From: Gammaproteobacteria bacterium UBA7310
GTDB lineage: Bacteria > Pseudomonadota > Gammaproteobacteria > Pseudomonadales > Ketobacteraceae
Assembly (NCBI GenBank): GCA_002471665.1
Contig: DKQK01000064.1
Location: 1 to 29,137 of the forward strand
Length of the DNA stretch: 29,137 nt
Reading direction: 5' to 3'
The notes under the pieces were generated by a model. It was not told where the DNA came from. It saw only the letters and a list, made by a program, of their open reading frames with translations, and searched no databases. A program made the position numbers and the translations under genes. Below are positions 1 to 8,188 of the stretch, one piece after another; the stretch's first letter is position 1, and each line of letters opens with the position of its first letter.

Positions 1-620
1 TCGTCCTGGGTCAGCTCGTAGGCCAACAGTCGGGACGGGTTCAGGTTTACCTGGTACTGACGCACCTCACCGCCGAACGATAGCACATCGGTCACACCCT
101 CGGCCGGAATCAATAGCAGCTTCACCACCCAGTCGTTCAAACTGCGCAATGCCATGGCATCGAAACCGGCATCGGGTTCGGCCACGAGAAGATACTGATA
201 GACCTGACCCAGACCGGAAGTATTCGGGCCCATTTCCGGCGTGCCGACGCCATCGGGGATCAGCTCCTTGGCAGCCTGAAGCCGCTCAAATACCAGTTGC
301 CGGGCAAAATAGATATCGGTGCCTTCTTTAAAGACTACGGTGACGCCGGACAGGCCGGTTTTGGAAATGGAGCGCACCTCTTCCACATCCGGTAAGGCGT
401 ACATCACGGCTTCGATGGGATAGGTAATAAGCTGTTCCACCTCTTCGGCAGCCAGCCCCGGTGCTTCGGTATTGACAGATACCTGCACGTTGGTCACATC
501 CGGAAAAGCATCCAGATTCAGTTTTGGAATAATAAAAACGGCACTGACCGTTAGTGTGATCAGGGCTATCACCACCAGCAATCGGTTGATGACCGCCCAA
601 TCGATAATTCGGTTAAACAT
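1..620 (-). CDS. czcA: HME-RND heavy-metal efflux pump, CzcA/CusA-like (N-terminal 206 residues, cut by window edge)
   Basis: This is the inner-membrane proton-driven pump of a tripartite heavy-metal exporter. The reading frame is open from an ATG at 620 to the window edge and gives 206 residues starting MFNRIIDWAVINRLL. It has a first membrane helix at about residues 11-31, then the family-typical NLDAFPDVTNVQV segment and the start of the porter domain (LITYPIEAVMYALPDVEEV, about residues 63-81). Full proteins have about 1,030-1,060 residues, so roughly 80% lies outside. The start is supported by GGAG five bases upstream. It follows the adaptor gene by 15 bases, so the two are co-transcribed. 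Metal specificity (Zn/Co/Cd versus Cu/Ag) depends on a membrane motif outside the window and cannot be assigned. Confidence 0.9.
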   Translation of the reverse strand, partial: MFNRIIDWAVINRLLVVIALITLTVSAVFIIPKLNLDAFPDVTNVQVSVNTEAPGLAAEEVEQLITYPIEAVMYALPDVEEVRSISKTGLSGVTVVFKEGTDIYFARQLVFERLQAAKELIPDGVGTPEMGPNTSGLGQVYQYLLVAEPDAGFDAMALRSLNDWVVKLLLIPAEGVTDVLSFGGEVRQYQVNLNPSRLLAYELTQD

Positions 621-635
621 GGGGTCTCCTACTGC

Positions 636-2042
636 TTAGTGGTTATGGGGGTCAAAGCCGCCCTTGGCGATCTGAGAGGCAACAAAGAAAGCGCCCTGAG
701 TGACGATGCGAGCCCCCGGACCGACACCGCTAATTTCACGTAGCGGCCCGAGCGCTCGACCCAGCTTCACCTCCACTGGCTGGAATTCGCCAGGATGGTC
801 TTCCACGAATACCGTCCAATCTCCGTCTGCGCCGCGCATCAGTGCGGTTTCGGGTACCGCCAGCACGGGTCTTTTAGTCTGGAATCGGAAATACACCTCG
901 GCGAACTGGCCGGGGTGCAGGCGGTGTTCCGGGTTATTGACCAACAGGCGCACGGTACGGGTACGGGTGATGGGGTCAATGGTGTGCGCCTCCTGAGTGA
1001 CCTTGGCGTTTACACGGACATCCCCAGCCACCACTTCCGCTCTTGTTCCCGCGCCCAGCGTCAGGGAGAGATCGGCGGGCAGGTGGGCCTCCACCCAGAG
1101 TTGCTTTTCATCGGCCAACGCAATCAAGGGCGCGCCCGCCTCGATGCGCTGCCCCTGCTCGAAATCATCGCTGAGCACCGCGCCGTCAATCTCGGCATGC
1201 AGGGTATACTCCCCTAATGCAACAGATTGCTGAGGAGCGACCAACGCTTGCAAGTCCGAGGCCGAAAGGCCGTAGGCCAGCAGCGTCGCCCGGGCTGCCT
1301 CCAGGCTGGTTTTGGCCGTGATGTAACGCTGTTCACCCACGGTTTTGCGCCCAAGTTCCTCTACTCTTTGCCATTCAGGCCAGGCCGTGCGGTAATTGGC
1401 TTGTGCCTGCGCCACGGCTTCACTGAACAGAGTAACCAGCGGCTGACCCTGTTCGACGTGATCGCCGAGGGCGACATGGCGGCGCAGCACCACGGAAGGC
1501 ACCCGGGGCGATACTCGGTAACTGGTGTAACCGTTGGAAAGGATCTCCCCCGGTGCGTAAAGCTGATAATCGACCTTTCTGGGAGTCAGTGGGTTGATCT
1601 GAATATCGGCCAGGGTCATTTGCGCCGGGTTCAGTGACGCAGAAGCAGCTTCTTGGTGACCTCCATGCCCACCATGATCACCGTGGTCACCGCCCTCGCT
1701 ATGCTCTTCATGTCCGTGTTCTGAGCCGGAGTTGTGCTCGTCGTGGGCGCTGTGTTCATCATGATTTTCGTCGCCATGATCATCGTGCGCATCCTTGTGA
1801 TCACTATTGACGTCCTCGCCGTGTTCCGCGTGGCCGTGCTCGGTGTCAGGCTTATGGTCATCATGCTCTTCATGGTTTTCCTCACGATGATCGTCATGAT
1901 TATCCTGTTCGCTATGGGGTGCCGCCGTTATCGCTTTTTCCTGCCCATGCTCACGTGCATGCTCAGACTCAGATTCTTTGGCGTGGCTGGCGGTTGCGGT
2001 CGCAAGACCCGCCACCAAGATGGCTACCAGTGTTTTATTCAT
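636..2042 (-). CDS. czcB: CzcB-like periplasmic adaptor (membrane fusion protein) with His-rich N-terminus
   Basis: This is the periplasmic adaptor joining the RND pump to the outer-membrane channel. I place the start at the ATG at 2042 (MNKTLVAILVAGLATATASHA, a signal peptide) because AGGA lies nine bases upstream; an in-frame ATG at 2051 sits directly on that AGGA. After the signal peptide comes a stretch of about 110 residues, nearly all His, Asp, Glu, Gly and Ser, with about 25 histidines in EH, DH and GH pairs. The usual fold follows: a beta-barrel/lipoyl half (VSPRVPSVVLRRHVALGDHV), a short alpha-hairpin, the second half, and a C-terminal region ending in GGFDPHNH. At 468 residues it is longer than many CzcB proteins because of the His-rich part. 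The family is clear. That the His-rich part binds and delivers metal is inference. Confidence 0.9.
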   Translation of the reverse strand: MNKTLVAILVAGLATATASHAKESESEHAREHGQEKAITAAPHSEQDNHDDHREENHEEHDDHKPDTEHGHAEHGEDVNSDHKDAHDDHGDENHDEHSAHDEHNSGSEHGHEEHSEGGDHGDHGGHGGHQEAASASLNPAQMTLADIQINPLTPRKVDYQLYAPGEILSNGYTSYRVSPRVPSVVLRRHVALGDHVEQGQPLVTLFSEAVAQAQANYRTAWPEWQRVEELGRKTVGEQRYITAKTSLEAARATLLAYGLSASDLQALVAPQQSVALGEYTLHAEIDGAVLSDDFEQGQRIEAGAPLIALADEKQLWVEAHLPADLSLTLGAGTRAEVVAGDVRVNAKVTQEAHTIDPITRTRTVRLLVNNPEHRLHPGQFAEVYFRFQTKRPVLAVPETALMRGADGDWTVFVEDHPGEFQPVEVKLGRALGPLREISGVGPGARIVTQGAFFVASQIAKGGFDPHNH

Positions 2043-2057
2043 GTTTATCATTCCTGT

Positions 2058-3296
2058 TTAATTCGTTGACGCGGTCGATGACTTTATTGCGTTGATCAGG
2101 TGGCCCGATTGCTGAAGTGCTTCGGTGAGCGCAAGCCGTGTCTGCTTTTCCAGCTCAATGCCTGCCAGCAGGCTTTCGGTGCGTTGATTCAAGGCCAGCA
2201 GATAATTAGTGGTGGACAGATCACCCGTGCGCCATTGCCGTTTCAGCAGTTCGGCGCTGTTCTCGACCCGACCCTGAACAACCTCTTGCCAGCGGCGATA
2301 TTGCTGTTCAAAGCGCTGCCAGGTGGCCTGTGCAGCCTGCCAGTCAAAGCGCTGCTTGCGGTAGATAGCCTGAAAACGAGCCTCGGCCTCCAGCGCTATG
2401 CGTTCGGTGGCGCGAGTTTCTGCACTGAAGTTGTTGCGGACATTCAACGGGATGGAGAAGGTCAGCCCGACAACGCTCTCTCCACCATCACGACCGGAAT
2501 TGACGCCAAAGGTGGGCTCCGCCTTGGCGGTACGCCGTGTCACTTCAGCTTCCTCCTTCAGCGACTGCCAGCGGGCGTGGGCGCTGGCTACGGCCGGGTG
2601 TTGCAGTAACTCCTGATCCGAGGTCAAGTCTGGCTGGGAGGGCCAGAAATCATCAGGAATGCCGCCTCGCGTGGGCGCCCATGCGGGCAGCAGCTCGCGA
2701 ACCCGGATTTCGGCTTTCTGTATCGCGGCTTCGGCCTCGGCAACCTGAGCCAGCTGCTGTGACAGGGACAGAAAGGTGAGTTCGGCATCGATGCTGCCCA
2801 GATCACCTGCCTGCTGGCGCTTATCCACCTGTTCGAGCAAGGCGTTAAGTTGCTGCTGTTGCGCTTGGGCAATGGCGGCGGCGCGGTTGGCGGCATGCCA
2901 CTCCACCAGTGCGGCAAGCGCCTCGGCGGTTTTGTCCAACACTTGTTGCTGGTACAGCGCTTCGGCGGCGCTTCGCATAAAGCCCGCCTGCTGCCGTCTT
3001 GCACCCCGTCTGTCCCACCAGTCGATGGTCTGCTGAACGCCGACCCGGTAGTTGTCTTCCTCTCCATTACGCTCCAAATCGGTGGACAGCTCCGGGTTGT
3101 AAAGCGGCTGCTCCAGCGCATCGGCGCTGGCGTTGGAGCCCAGCAATTGCTCGCGGGCGGCAAGCACCTCGGGGTGTTGTTGTATCTGGGAGGCGAGCCA
3201 GGCGCTCCAACTCGATGTCTCTGCGTAAGCAAACATGGGCAGAAAAAGCACGCACGCGCCCAGCAAGGCCCGTCTGGGCCAGTCAAATCGTCTCAT
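2058..3296 (-). CDS. czcC: CzcC-like outer-membrane efflux channel (TolC/OMF family)
   Basis: This is the outer-membrane exit duct of the metal exporter. The 412 residues begin with a signal peptide (about residues 1-25, ending MFAYA), followed by long amphipathic helices rich in Gln, Ala and Glu, as in the two OEP repeats of TolC-type channels. Landmarks are HPEVLAAREQL near the N-terminus, GVQQTIDWWDRRGARR (the usual tip of the first repeat), and GLTFSIPLNVRNNFSAE opening the second repeat. The length is normal for CzcC (about 410-430). The ATG at 3296 has AGGAG eight bases upstream. The stop is 15 bases before the adaptor start, so the genes are one operon in the order C, B, A. Confidence 0.88.
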   Translation of the reverse strand: MRRFDWPRRALLGACVLFLPMFAYAETSSWSAWLASQIQQHPEVLAAREQLLGSNASADALEQPLYNPELSTDLERNGEEDNYRVGVQQTIDWWDRRGARRQQAGFMRSAAEALYQQQVLDKTAEALAALVEWHAANRAAAIAQAQQQQLNALLEQVDKRQQAGDLGSIDAELTFLSLSQQLAQVAEAEAAIQKAEIRVRELLPAWAPTRGGIPDDFWPSQPDLTSDQELLQHPAVASAHARWQSLKEEAEVTRRTAKAEPTFGVNSGRDGGESVVGLTFSIPLNVRNNFSAETRATERIALEAEARFQAIYRKQRFDWQAAQATWQRFEQQYRRWQEVVQGRVENSAELLKRQWRTGDLSTTNYLLALNQRTESLLAGIELEKQTRLALTEALQQSGHLINAIKSSTASTN

Positions 3297-3313
3297 ATTG
3301 ATGCTCCTGAAAT

Positions 3314-3742
3314 TCAGCGTGCGACGGTTTGGTCGTGCACCGGATTTTGCCGTTGTTGGGGTTCATCCCGGTGAAAGGCGACCTTTATTACGGTATCACC
3401 AGGCAAGGCGGGGAGCTTTGCAGAAAAACGCACGCCGCCCTTGCGTGATGCGCGTCTGGTGAGAAGGCGCGGTGAGTAATCAGTGGTTGTTTCCGCAATC
3501 AATTCGTTATCAGCAGACCAGGCTGCGATGTCTACATGGCCTCGGGGAAGGCCGTAGCGCAGGTGAGCATCCATCCGTCCGAAGACGGTCAGCTCCGCGG
3601 CGGTATGGTTCACGGTCACCTGGCGGAAATGCCAGCGTTGGTTGTCGGTATTGACGACTTCAATTTCAGGCAAGCTGTTTTCGGCCTGAGCGGAATTGAC
3701 AAGCGCGAGGCTCAGCGCGAGCCCAATAGCGATCTGTTTCAT
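3314..3742 (-). CDS. Small secreted protein of the metal-efflux operon, function unknown
   Basis: This encodes 142 residues with a clear signal peptide (MKQIAIGLALSLALVNSAQA) and a mature part of about 120 residues with alternating hydrophobic and polar stretches that suggest a beta-sandwich. There are scattered histidines (WHFRQVTVNHTAAEL, LPRGHVDIAAW, KVAFHRDEP) but no cysteine and no motif I can name. It ends 18 bases before the CzcC-like gene and is probably in the same operon. Small periplasmic proteins are common in czc/cus operons, so a periplasmic metal-related role is plausible but unproven. The ribosome-binding site is weak (GGGTG). Confidence 0.65.
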   Translation of the reverse strand: MKQIAIGLALSLALVNSAQAENSLPEIEVVNTDNQRWHFRQVTVNHTAAELTVFGRMDAHLRYGLPRGHVDIAAWSADNELIAETTTDYSPRLLTRRASRKGGVRFSAKLPALPGDTVIKVAFHRDEPQQRQNPVHDQTVAR

Positions 3743-3823
3743 GATGTTTCACCCTAAAATAAATACCAATTGTTCGCTGTAACCCAAGGCTACAGAGGCT
3801 GATGACGTGCTGTTGAGGCGCGA

Positions 3824-4192
3824 TCAGGCGATTGGAGGGCGAAACAGAGAGGGGGGAATACCAGAGGTGAGGTTGGCCTGATAGTCGGCTTGTCCGTTTT
3901 CTGAGAATAAATCGGCTAAGTGTGAAGTGGCTCCGATCAGAACGACAGAGCCGTGGCCATGACAATGGCAGCAATGGTGGCAGTCATATACAGACTGTCC
4001 GGGCTGATCGGGTGTCTGCTTGGCGAGCAGATTGTCGTTGTGGGTATCAGTGGCAGTGGATTGATGCGAATGGTCGAATTCCAGGTGCTCCGTCCCGGAT
4101 TGATGAAGCTGGTGAACGTCCGCCATGGCAGCCACAGATTGCAGGGCAATCAGTAAGGCCAGTAGACAAGTTAAGTAATGGCGGATGTTCAT
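3824..4192 (-). CDS. His/Cys-rich small secreted protein, possible metal binder
   Basis: This gene of 122 residues is the first of the efflux operon. It has a signal peptide (MNIRHYLTCLLALLIALQSVAAMA), a His-containing linker (HQLHQSGTEHLEFDHSHQS) and a compact cluster DCHHCCHCHGHG at about residues 70-81 that looks like a soft-metal site. A short C-terminal tail follows. Secreted proteins of this size with a CHxCCxCHG-type cluster often precede czc operons; resemblance to DUF2946-like proteins is possible, but I cannot confirm it. No strong Shine-Dalgarno sequence precedes the ATG. It lies 81 bases before the next gene. A role in metal sensing or scavenging in the periplasm is inference. Confidence 0.62.
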   Translation of the reverse strand: MNIRHYLTCLLALLIALQSVAAMADVHQLHQSGTEHLEFDHSHQSTATDTHNDNLLAKQTPDQPGQSVYDCHHCCHCHGHGSVVLIGATSHLADLFSENGQADYQANLTSGIPPSLFRPPIA

Positions 4193-4251
4193 GTGGAATG
4201 TGGAGCCCTTATGCTGTCAGGTTCAAAACACTAGCTGCTAAAGACTATCAT

Positions 4252-4280
4252 ATTATAGAAAAGTTTCTTCAGTCTTTTCC
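4252..4280 (-). promoter_or_regulatory. Possible promoter of the metal-efflux operon
   Basis: On the minus strand a perfect TATAAT lies at 4257-4252, about 60 bases before the first gene of the operon. The bases 17 further upstream do not match a -35 consensus. That would suit an activated, metal-responsive promoter, but no MerR-type dyad is obvious. The remainder of 4193-4413 shows nothing else I can name. Confidence 0.3.
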
Positions 4281-4413
4281 GAGTAGACCGTTCTACAGCG
4301 TGCATTAATCACCACAGCAGCTTCTCCTGCATTTAGGTGGGAGCTGAAGCAGAGGGTCTCGACATTAACGGTTGCCGCATTAGACAGTATCCAATTGTAT
4401 ACAACGCAAACCA

Positions 4414-4776
4414 TCATGCCACCAGGTTCAAGTGGGCATCGATGACATCCCAAGGGGCCTGCAAGGCGCCGGTTTCCGTCCGCTTCAACAAACCCGCTTC
4501 CTCCAGGGCGCGGGTATCGGCATGAACATTCTTGTAGTCACGCGCCAATGTGGTTGCCAGCGCCCGTACACTCATCGGGCCCTGTTGGCGGAGCGTCCTC
4601 AGCACCTCCAGACGTCGAGGGGTGATCACCGCCAGAAGCATGGAGAGGTCTTCGAAATTCAAGTGAACCTCTGTATCGATTTTCTCGCCGCGTTCTGCCC
4701 GTTGCCAGGCATCCACAAAGCGATCAAACCCTTTGTCAGGATTTTCAGTGCCAATATGGATATGCTGTTTAGTCAT
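4414..4776 (-). CDS. tumA: TumA-type antitoxin / winged-HTH DNA-binding protein (HVO_A0114-like)
   Basis: This encodes 120 residues. It probably neutralises the partner toxin encoded just upstream and represses the shared promoter. The C-terminal half is a winged helix-turn-helix: ITPRRLEVLRTLRQQG (helix 1), MSVRALATTLARD (helix 2), KNVHADTRALEEAGLL (recognition helix and wing). The start is set at the ATG at 4776 by GAGGTG six bases upstream; the frame stays open further but that extension has no support. It overlaps the toxin stop by eight bases, which fits translational coupling. HVO_A0114-type regulators paired with DUF6516 (TumE) proteins are known as TumE-TumA modules on Tn3-family transposons. 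The identification rests on the pairing and HTH pattern, not on a search. Confidence 0.72.
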   Translation of the reverse strand: MTKQHIHIGTENPDKGFDRFVDAWQRAERGEKIDTEVHLNFEDLSMLLAVITPRRLEVLRTLRQQGPMSVRALATTLARDYKNVHADTRALEEAGLLKRTETGALQAPWDVIDAHLNLVA

Positions 4777-5077
4777 GTTGTTCACCTCGCAGTCGTTCGA
4801 TGTCGGCTTTAAAGTCGGCGATAAGTTGTTGTACGGAGATCCAGGTGTAATTCTCTTCGTGCTCTTGTCCTCCAGCGTCTCCGTAATGCCGGTGATCCCC
4901 TTTGCCGCGCTCATTGTCATAGCGGACCAGGCAGTGGCCGGACTGGCCGTAATAGAGCCGGTATTTCAACCCATGTGGTCGCTCCGCGTCGGGAGCCGGT
5001 AGTCGCCAGATCACCATTTCGCGGATGGCGCCGTCCCGGTAGACGTACTTGTCCCTGAAGAGTAATTCTGCTTTCAT
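4769..5077 (-). CDS. tumE: TumE-type toxin (DUF6516 family)
   Basis: This encodes 102 residues starting MKAELLFRDKYVYRDGAIREM. It matches the TumE/DUF6516 pattern: an N-terminal beta-hairpin, the VIWRLPAPDAERPHGLKYRL segment, a CLVRYDNERGKGDHRHYG core rich in charged residues and histidines, and a C-terminal helix (VQQLIADFKADIERL). TumE proteins act as the toxin of a two-gene module, toxin first and antitoxin second, as here. The start at 5077 gives the normal family length; upstream in-frame ATGs would add an unlikely tail. No good Shine-Dalgarno precedes it, and the start lies within the repeats at 5075-5099. The gene is divergent from tnpA with 96 bases between. In Tn3 elements such pairs sit beside the transposition genes and may stabilise the element. 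Confidence 0.72.
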   Translation of the reverse strand: MKAELLFRDKYVYRDGAIREMVIWRLPAPDAERPHGLKYRLYYGQSGHCLVRYDNERGKGDHRHYGDAGGQEHEENYTWISVQQLIADFKADIERLRGEQHD

Positions 5078-5106
5078 ATGGCTAATGATACCATATGGCG
5101 TATATG
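5075..5106. promoter_or_regulatory. Repeated CATATGGC boxes upstream of the toxin gene (possible operator)
   Basis: CATATGGC occurs twice, at 5075-5082 and 5092-5099, followed by a related box GTATATGCG. Each contains the palindrome CATATG. The 17-base period and the position over the toxin start and in the divergent tumE/tnpA spacer suggest an autoregulatory operator for the HTH partner, and perhaps co-control of tnpA. Function is inferred from position only. Confidence 0.4.
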
Positions 5107-5173
5107 CGTGATAGTGGTGTATAGTATCGAATTCTGTGGAATGCAACCGACGTTATAAAAATCTAGAATAATC

Positions 5174-8100
5174 ATGACCGCCTTACATGAAACCGCTTAT
5201 CCGCGGTTAAAGTCTCAGCCGACACCTGAGGATCTGGTTACCGTCTATACGCCGAACCAGGAAGAGCTTGAGCTGGTTCGATCCCAGACTCGCCAGCCTA
5301 CCGCTCGCTTGGGATTCATGGTGTTACTAAAGACCTTTCAGCGTCTGGGCTATTTTGTTCCCATTGCTGAAGTGCCGGAGGCAATACTGAACCATCTGAT
5401 GACGTGCCTGGAACTCAAAAGTCAGGCCGCTCCTCTGGAAAATTACGATACTTCCGGCACTCGTCAGCGGCATCTCAAGTCGATCCGAGACTTCCTGGGT
5501 ATTACCCCGGTTAGCGACACCACTCTTGAGTTTCTCAAGTCTGCTTTGCGTGAGGCGGCCACCACCAAAGACGAGATCCCGGATATCATCAACGTGGGCC
5601 TGGAGTCGATGGCAAAGGCCCGGTACGAACTGCCAGCATTTGGTACCTTCGTGCGTGAGGCAAAAGCAGCGAGAGCACAGGTCAATCGTGAGTTGTTCGA
5701 GGCTGTATACCATGACCTGTCTGAAAGCGCCAAAACCCGTATTCAAGAGGTTCTGACGCCCACTACGAAAACGAGCCAATCCAAGAGCCTTTGGGACCTC
5801 ATCAAGCAGGAGCCACGAAAGCCGACGGTCAGCAACGTGAAAGAGTTTGTAGACCACCTCCGCTGGTTGAGAACCTTTGACGATTGTCTGCCGAAAGACC
5901 TGATGCTACCCGCGCCCAAGCTCAAGCGCTTTGTCATTGAAGCTAGAGCCCTCAACGTCGCCAACATGAATGAGTTGGCCGAGCATAAGCGCTATGCCTT
6001 GGCGGCACTTTTCATTCGCGCCCAGACAGGAAAAGCCTCTGATGACATTGCCGACATTTTTATCCGTATCGTCCAGAATCTGATCAATCACGCCAATGAA
6101 GCCCTTAAACAGCATCAGCTCTCACAAACTCAGCAGGTTGACGCTCTAATCGCGGCATTACGGGATGTTATCCAGGCGTATCAGATTCCCGGTACCGAGA
6201 TAGAGCGCCTCGACGCGATTGCCCAGGCATTTCAGGGAGAACCCGACGAACTTAAAAAGCGCTGTGACGAGCAGTTGGCCTATGCCAACAATAATTATCT
6301 GCCCTTTATGCTGTCACTCTACCGGAGCAAGCGGGCTCTGTTGTTCGATTGCGTTGCCCACATGGATTTACAATCGACGACTCAGGATCAATCGACGCTC
6401 GATGCTCTGGCCTTAATCATGGGGCATCGTCGTAGTCGTAAGCCGACTCTGGATGCCGTGAATGCCAAGGGCGAGCCGCTTGATCTGTCGTGGATACCCG
6501 ATAAATGGTTAAAACTGGTCACTGGAAAAACGACCCGCAACAGAAACAACACGGAAGTGCATCGAAAATATTTCGAACTCTGCTTGTTAACAACGCTGGC
6601 CCAGGAGTTGAAGTCTGGCGACGTGGTGATCATGGGCAGTGATAAATATGGCGATTTTAGAGACCAGTTGGTGAGCTGGGAGGAGTATCACGAACAGATC
6701 GCCGAGTACGGTGAACTGGCCGGCATCATTACCGACCCCAAAGCGCTTATTGCCGAACTTAAACGTTGGTTGAGAAAGTCATCGAATGAAACCGATAAAA
6801 AATTTCCGGGCAATGATCAGGTCAGAATTGAAAAAGGTGAGTTGGTCATTCAGCGCGTTAAACGCAAACCCATTCCCGCCGCACTGGAAAGAATCAATCG
6901 TGCATTGGATGACCGGCTGTCGGAAACCAGCATCCTCGACGTATTAATTGATATGGAAAAATGGCTGGGATTAAGCAAGGGTTTCAAGCCATTATCGGGG
7001 CATGAAACCAAACTCACCGATCATCAGCGTCGCTTTATCGTTACCTTATTTTGTTTCGGCTGCAACCTGGGGCCCACACAAACCTCCCGTTCCATTGAGG
7101 GCATTAACCGTCGCCAGATTGCGTGGTTGAACCTGCGTCATTCGACAGAGGAGAAGATCGATGAGGCCATTACCAAGGTCATCAATGCCTACAATCGATT
7201 CTCCCTACCGAAGATTTGGGGTACCGGCAAGACGGCGTCAGCCGACGGCACCAAATGGGATCTTTACGAGCAAAATCTTTTGAGTGAACACCATTTGCGG
7301 TATTTGGGTACCGGTGGCCTCGGCTACTATCATTTGTCTGATACCTATATTGCGTTATTCAGCCACTTCATTCCCTGTGGTGTTTATGAGGCCGTGTATA
7401 TCCTCGATGGATTATTGAAAAATCAGTCAGACATTCAGCCCGATACCATACATGGAGATACCCAATCCCAGAGTGAAGCGGTGTTCGGGCTCGCTTACCT
7501 GCTGGGCATCAAGCTGATGCCCAGGATTAGAGGCATTAAACATCTGAAGCTCTACCGGATCAGCAAAGAGGATCACTTTAAGCATATCGATACCTTGTTC
7601 AAGGACACCATAAAGTGGGAGCTGATCGAATCGTGTCTGCCCGATATGCTACGCATTGCGTTATCAGTGAAAGCCGGAAGAATCAACGCATCGACCATTC
7701 TGCGACGATTGGGAACCTATTCCAGAAAAAACAAGCTTTACCTGGCTTTGCGAGAGCTCGGTCGAGTCGTTCGGACCGTTTTCCTGCTGCAATACATTGC
7801 GGAGGCTGAAATCAGGGAAATGATCCAGGCCGCGACGTGCAAAAGTGAGGAATTTAACGATTTCTTGCAGTGGGTGATGTTTGGCAATGATGGCTTGATC
7901 GCGGAGAACGTTCGGCACGAACAGCAAAAAATCATCAAATATAATCATCTTGTCGCCAACATGATTATTCTTTACAACGTGGTGACAATGACAAAGGCGC
8001 TTGGGGAGTTGGCAGAAGAGGGCTATCCGATTGACCCCGAAGTGCTTGCCGGGACATCACCTTTTCGCAGGGGCAATATCAATCGTTTTGGAACGTACTC

Positions 8101-8188
8101 AATGAATATGGACCGGGAAGTCCCCAACATCGAGTTTAACATACCAATCCCAATACCAGACAAAGACACCGGGTTGATCATTAATTAA
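5174..8188 (+). CDS. tnpA: Tn3-family transposase TnpA (full length)
   Basis: This encodes 1,004 residues, the normal length for a Tn3-family DDE transposase performing replicative transposition. The N-terminal DNA-binding part starts MTALHETAYPRLKSQPTPED. The catalytic core is complete: Asp691 in SADGTKWD, Asp762 in IHGDTQSQSE, and Glu892 in CKSEEFNDFLQW. The spacings of 71 and 130 match the family, and HLVANMIILYNVVTMTKAL follows near the end. There is no frameshift. There is no Shine-Dalgarno before the ATG, and expression may be low. The stop overlaps the end of the broken BVMO gene on the other strand by two bases. No resolvase or recombinase gene is visible near it; it could lie left of the window or be missing. 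Confidence 0.95.
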   Translation: MTALHETAYPRLKSQPTPEDLVTVYTPNQEELELVRSQTRQPTARLGFMVLLKTFQRLGYFVPIAEVPEAILNHLMTCLELKSQAAPLENYDTSGTRQRHLKSIRDFLGITPVSDTTLEFLKSALREAATTKDEIPDIINVGLESMAKARYELPAFGTFVREAKAARAQVNRELFEAVYHDLSESAKTRIQEVLTPTTKTSQSKSLWDLIKQEPRKPTVSNVKEFVDHLRWLRTFDDCLPKDLMLPAPKLKRFVIEARALNVANMNELAEHKRYALAALFIRAQTGKASDDIADIFIRIVQNLINHANEALKQHQLSQTQQVDALIAALRDVIQAYQIPGTEIERLDAIAQAFQGEPDELKKRCDEQLAYANNNYLPFMLSLYRSKRALLFDCVAHMDLQSTTQDQSTLDALALIMGHRRSRKPTLDAVNAKGEPLDLSWIPDKWLKLVTGKTTRNRNNTEVHRKYFELCLLTTLAQELKSGDVVIMGSDKYGDFRDQLVSWEEYHEQIAEYGELAGIITDPKALIAELKRWLRKSSNETDKKFPGNDQVRIEKGELVIQRVKRKPIPAALERINRALDDRLSETSILDVLIDMEKWLGLSKGFKPLSGHETKLTDHQRRFIVTLFCFGCNLGPTQTSRSIEGINRRQIAWLNLRHSTEEKIDEAITKVINAYNRFSLPKIWGTGKTASADGTKWDLYEQNLLSEHHLRYLGTGGLGYYHLSDTYIALFSHFIPCGVYEAVYILDGLLKNQSDIQPDTIHGDTQSQSEAVFGLAYLLGIKLMPRIRGIKHLKLYRISKEDHFKHIDTLFKDTIKWELIESCLPDMLRIALSVKAGRINASTILRRLGTYSRKNKLYLALRELGRVVRTVFLLQYIAEAEIREMIQAATCKSEEFNDFLQWVMFGNDGLIAENVRHEQQKIIKYNHLVANMIILYNVVTMTKALGELAEEGYPIDPEVLAGTSPFRRGNINRFGTYSMNMDREVPNIEFNIPIPIPDKDTGLIIN

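Noticed and set aside
700..1637. Several plus-strand open frames opposite the CzcB-like gene
   Set aside because: They are antisense shadows of a clear adaptor gene, with no recognisable domains.
1734..2069. Plus-strand frame encoding a very hydrophobic Met/Val/Ile-rich product
   Set aside because: It is the reverse reading of the His/Asp codons of the adaptor's N-terminus, so the hydrophobicity is an artefact.
4253..4453. 66-residue minus-strand frame between the antitoxin and metal operon
   Set aside because: It overlaps the antitoxin gene end, lacks a ribosome-binding site and has no recognisable features.
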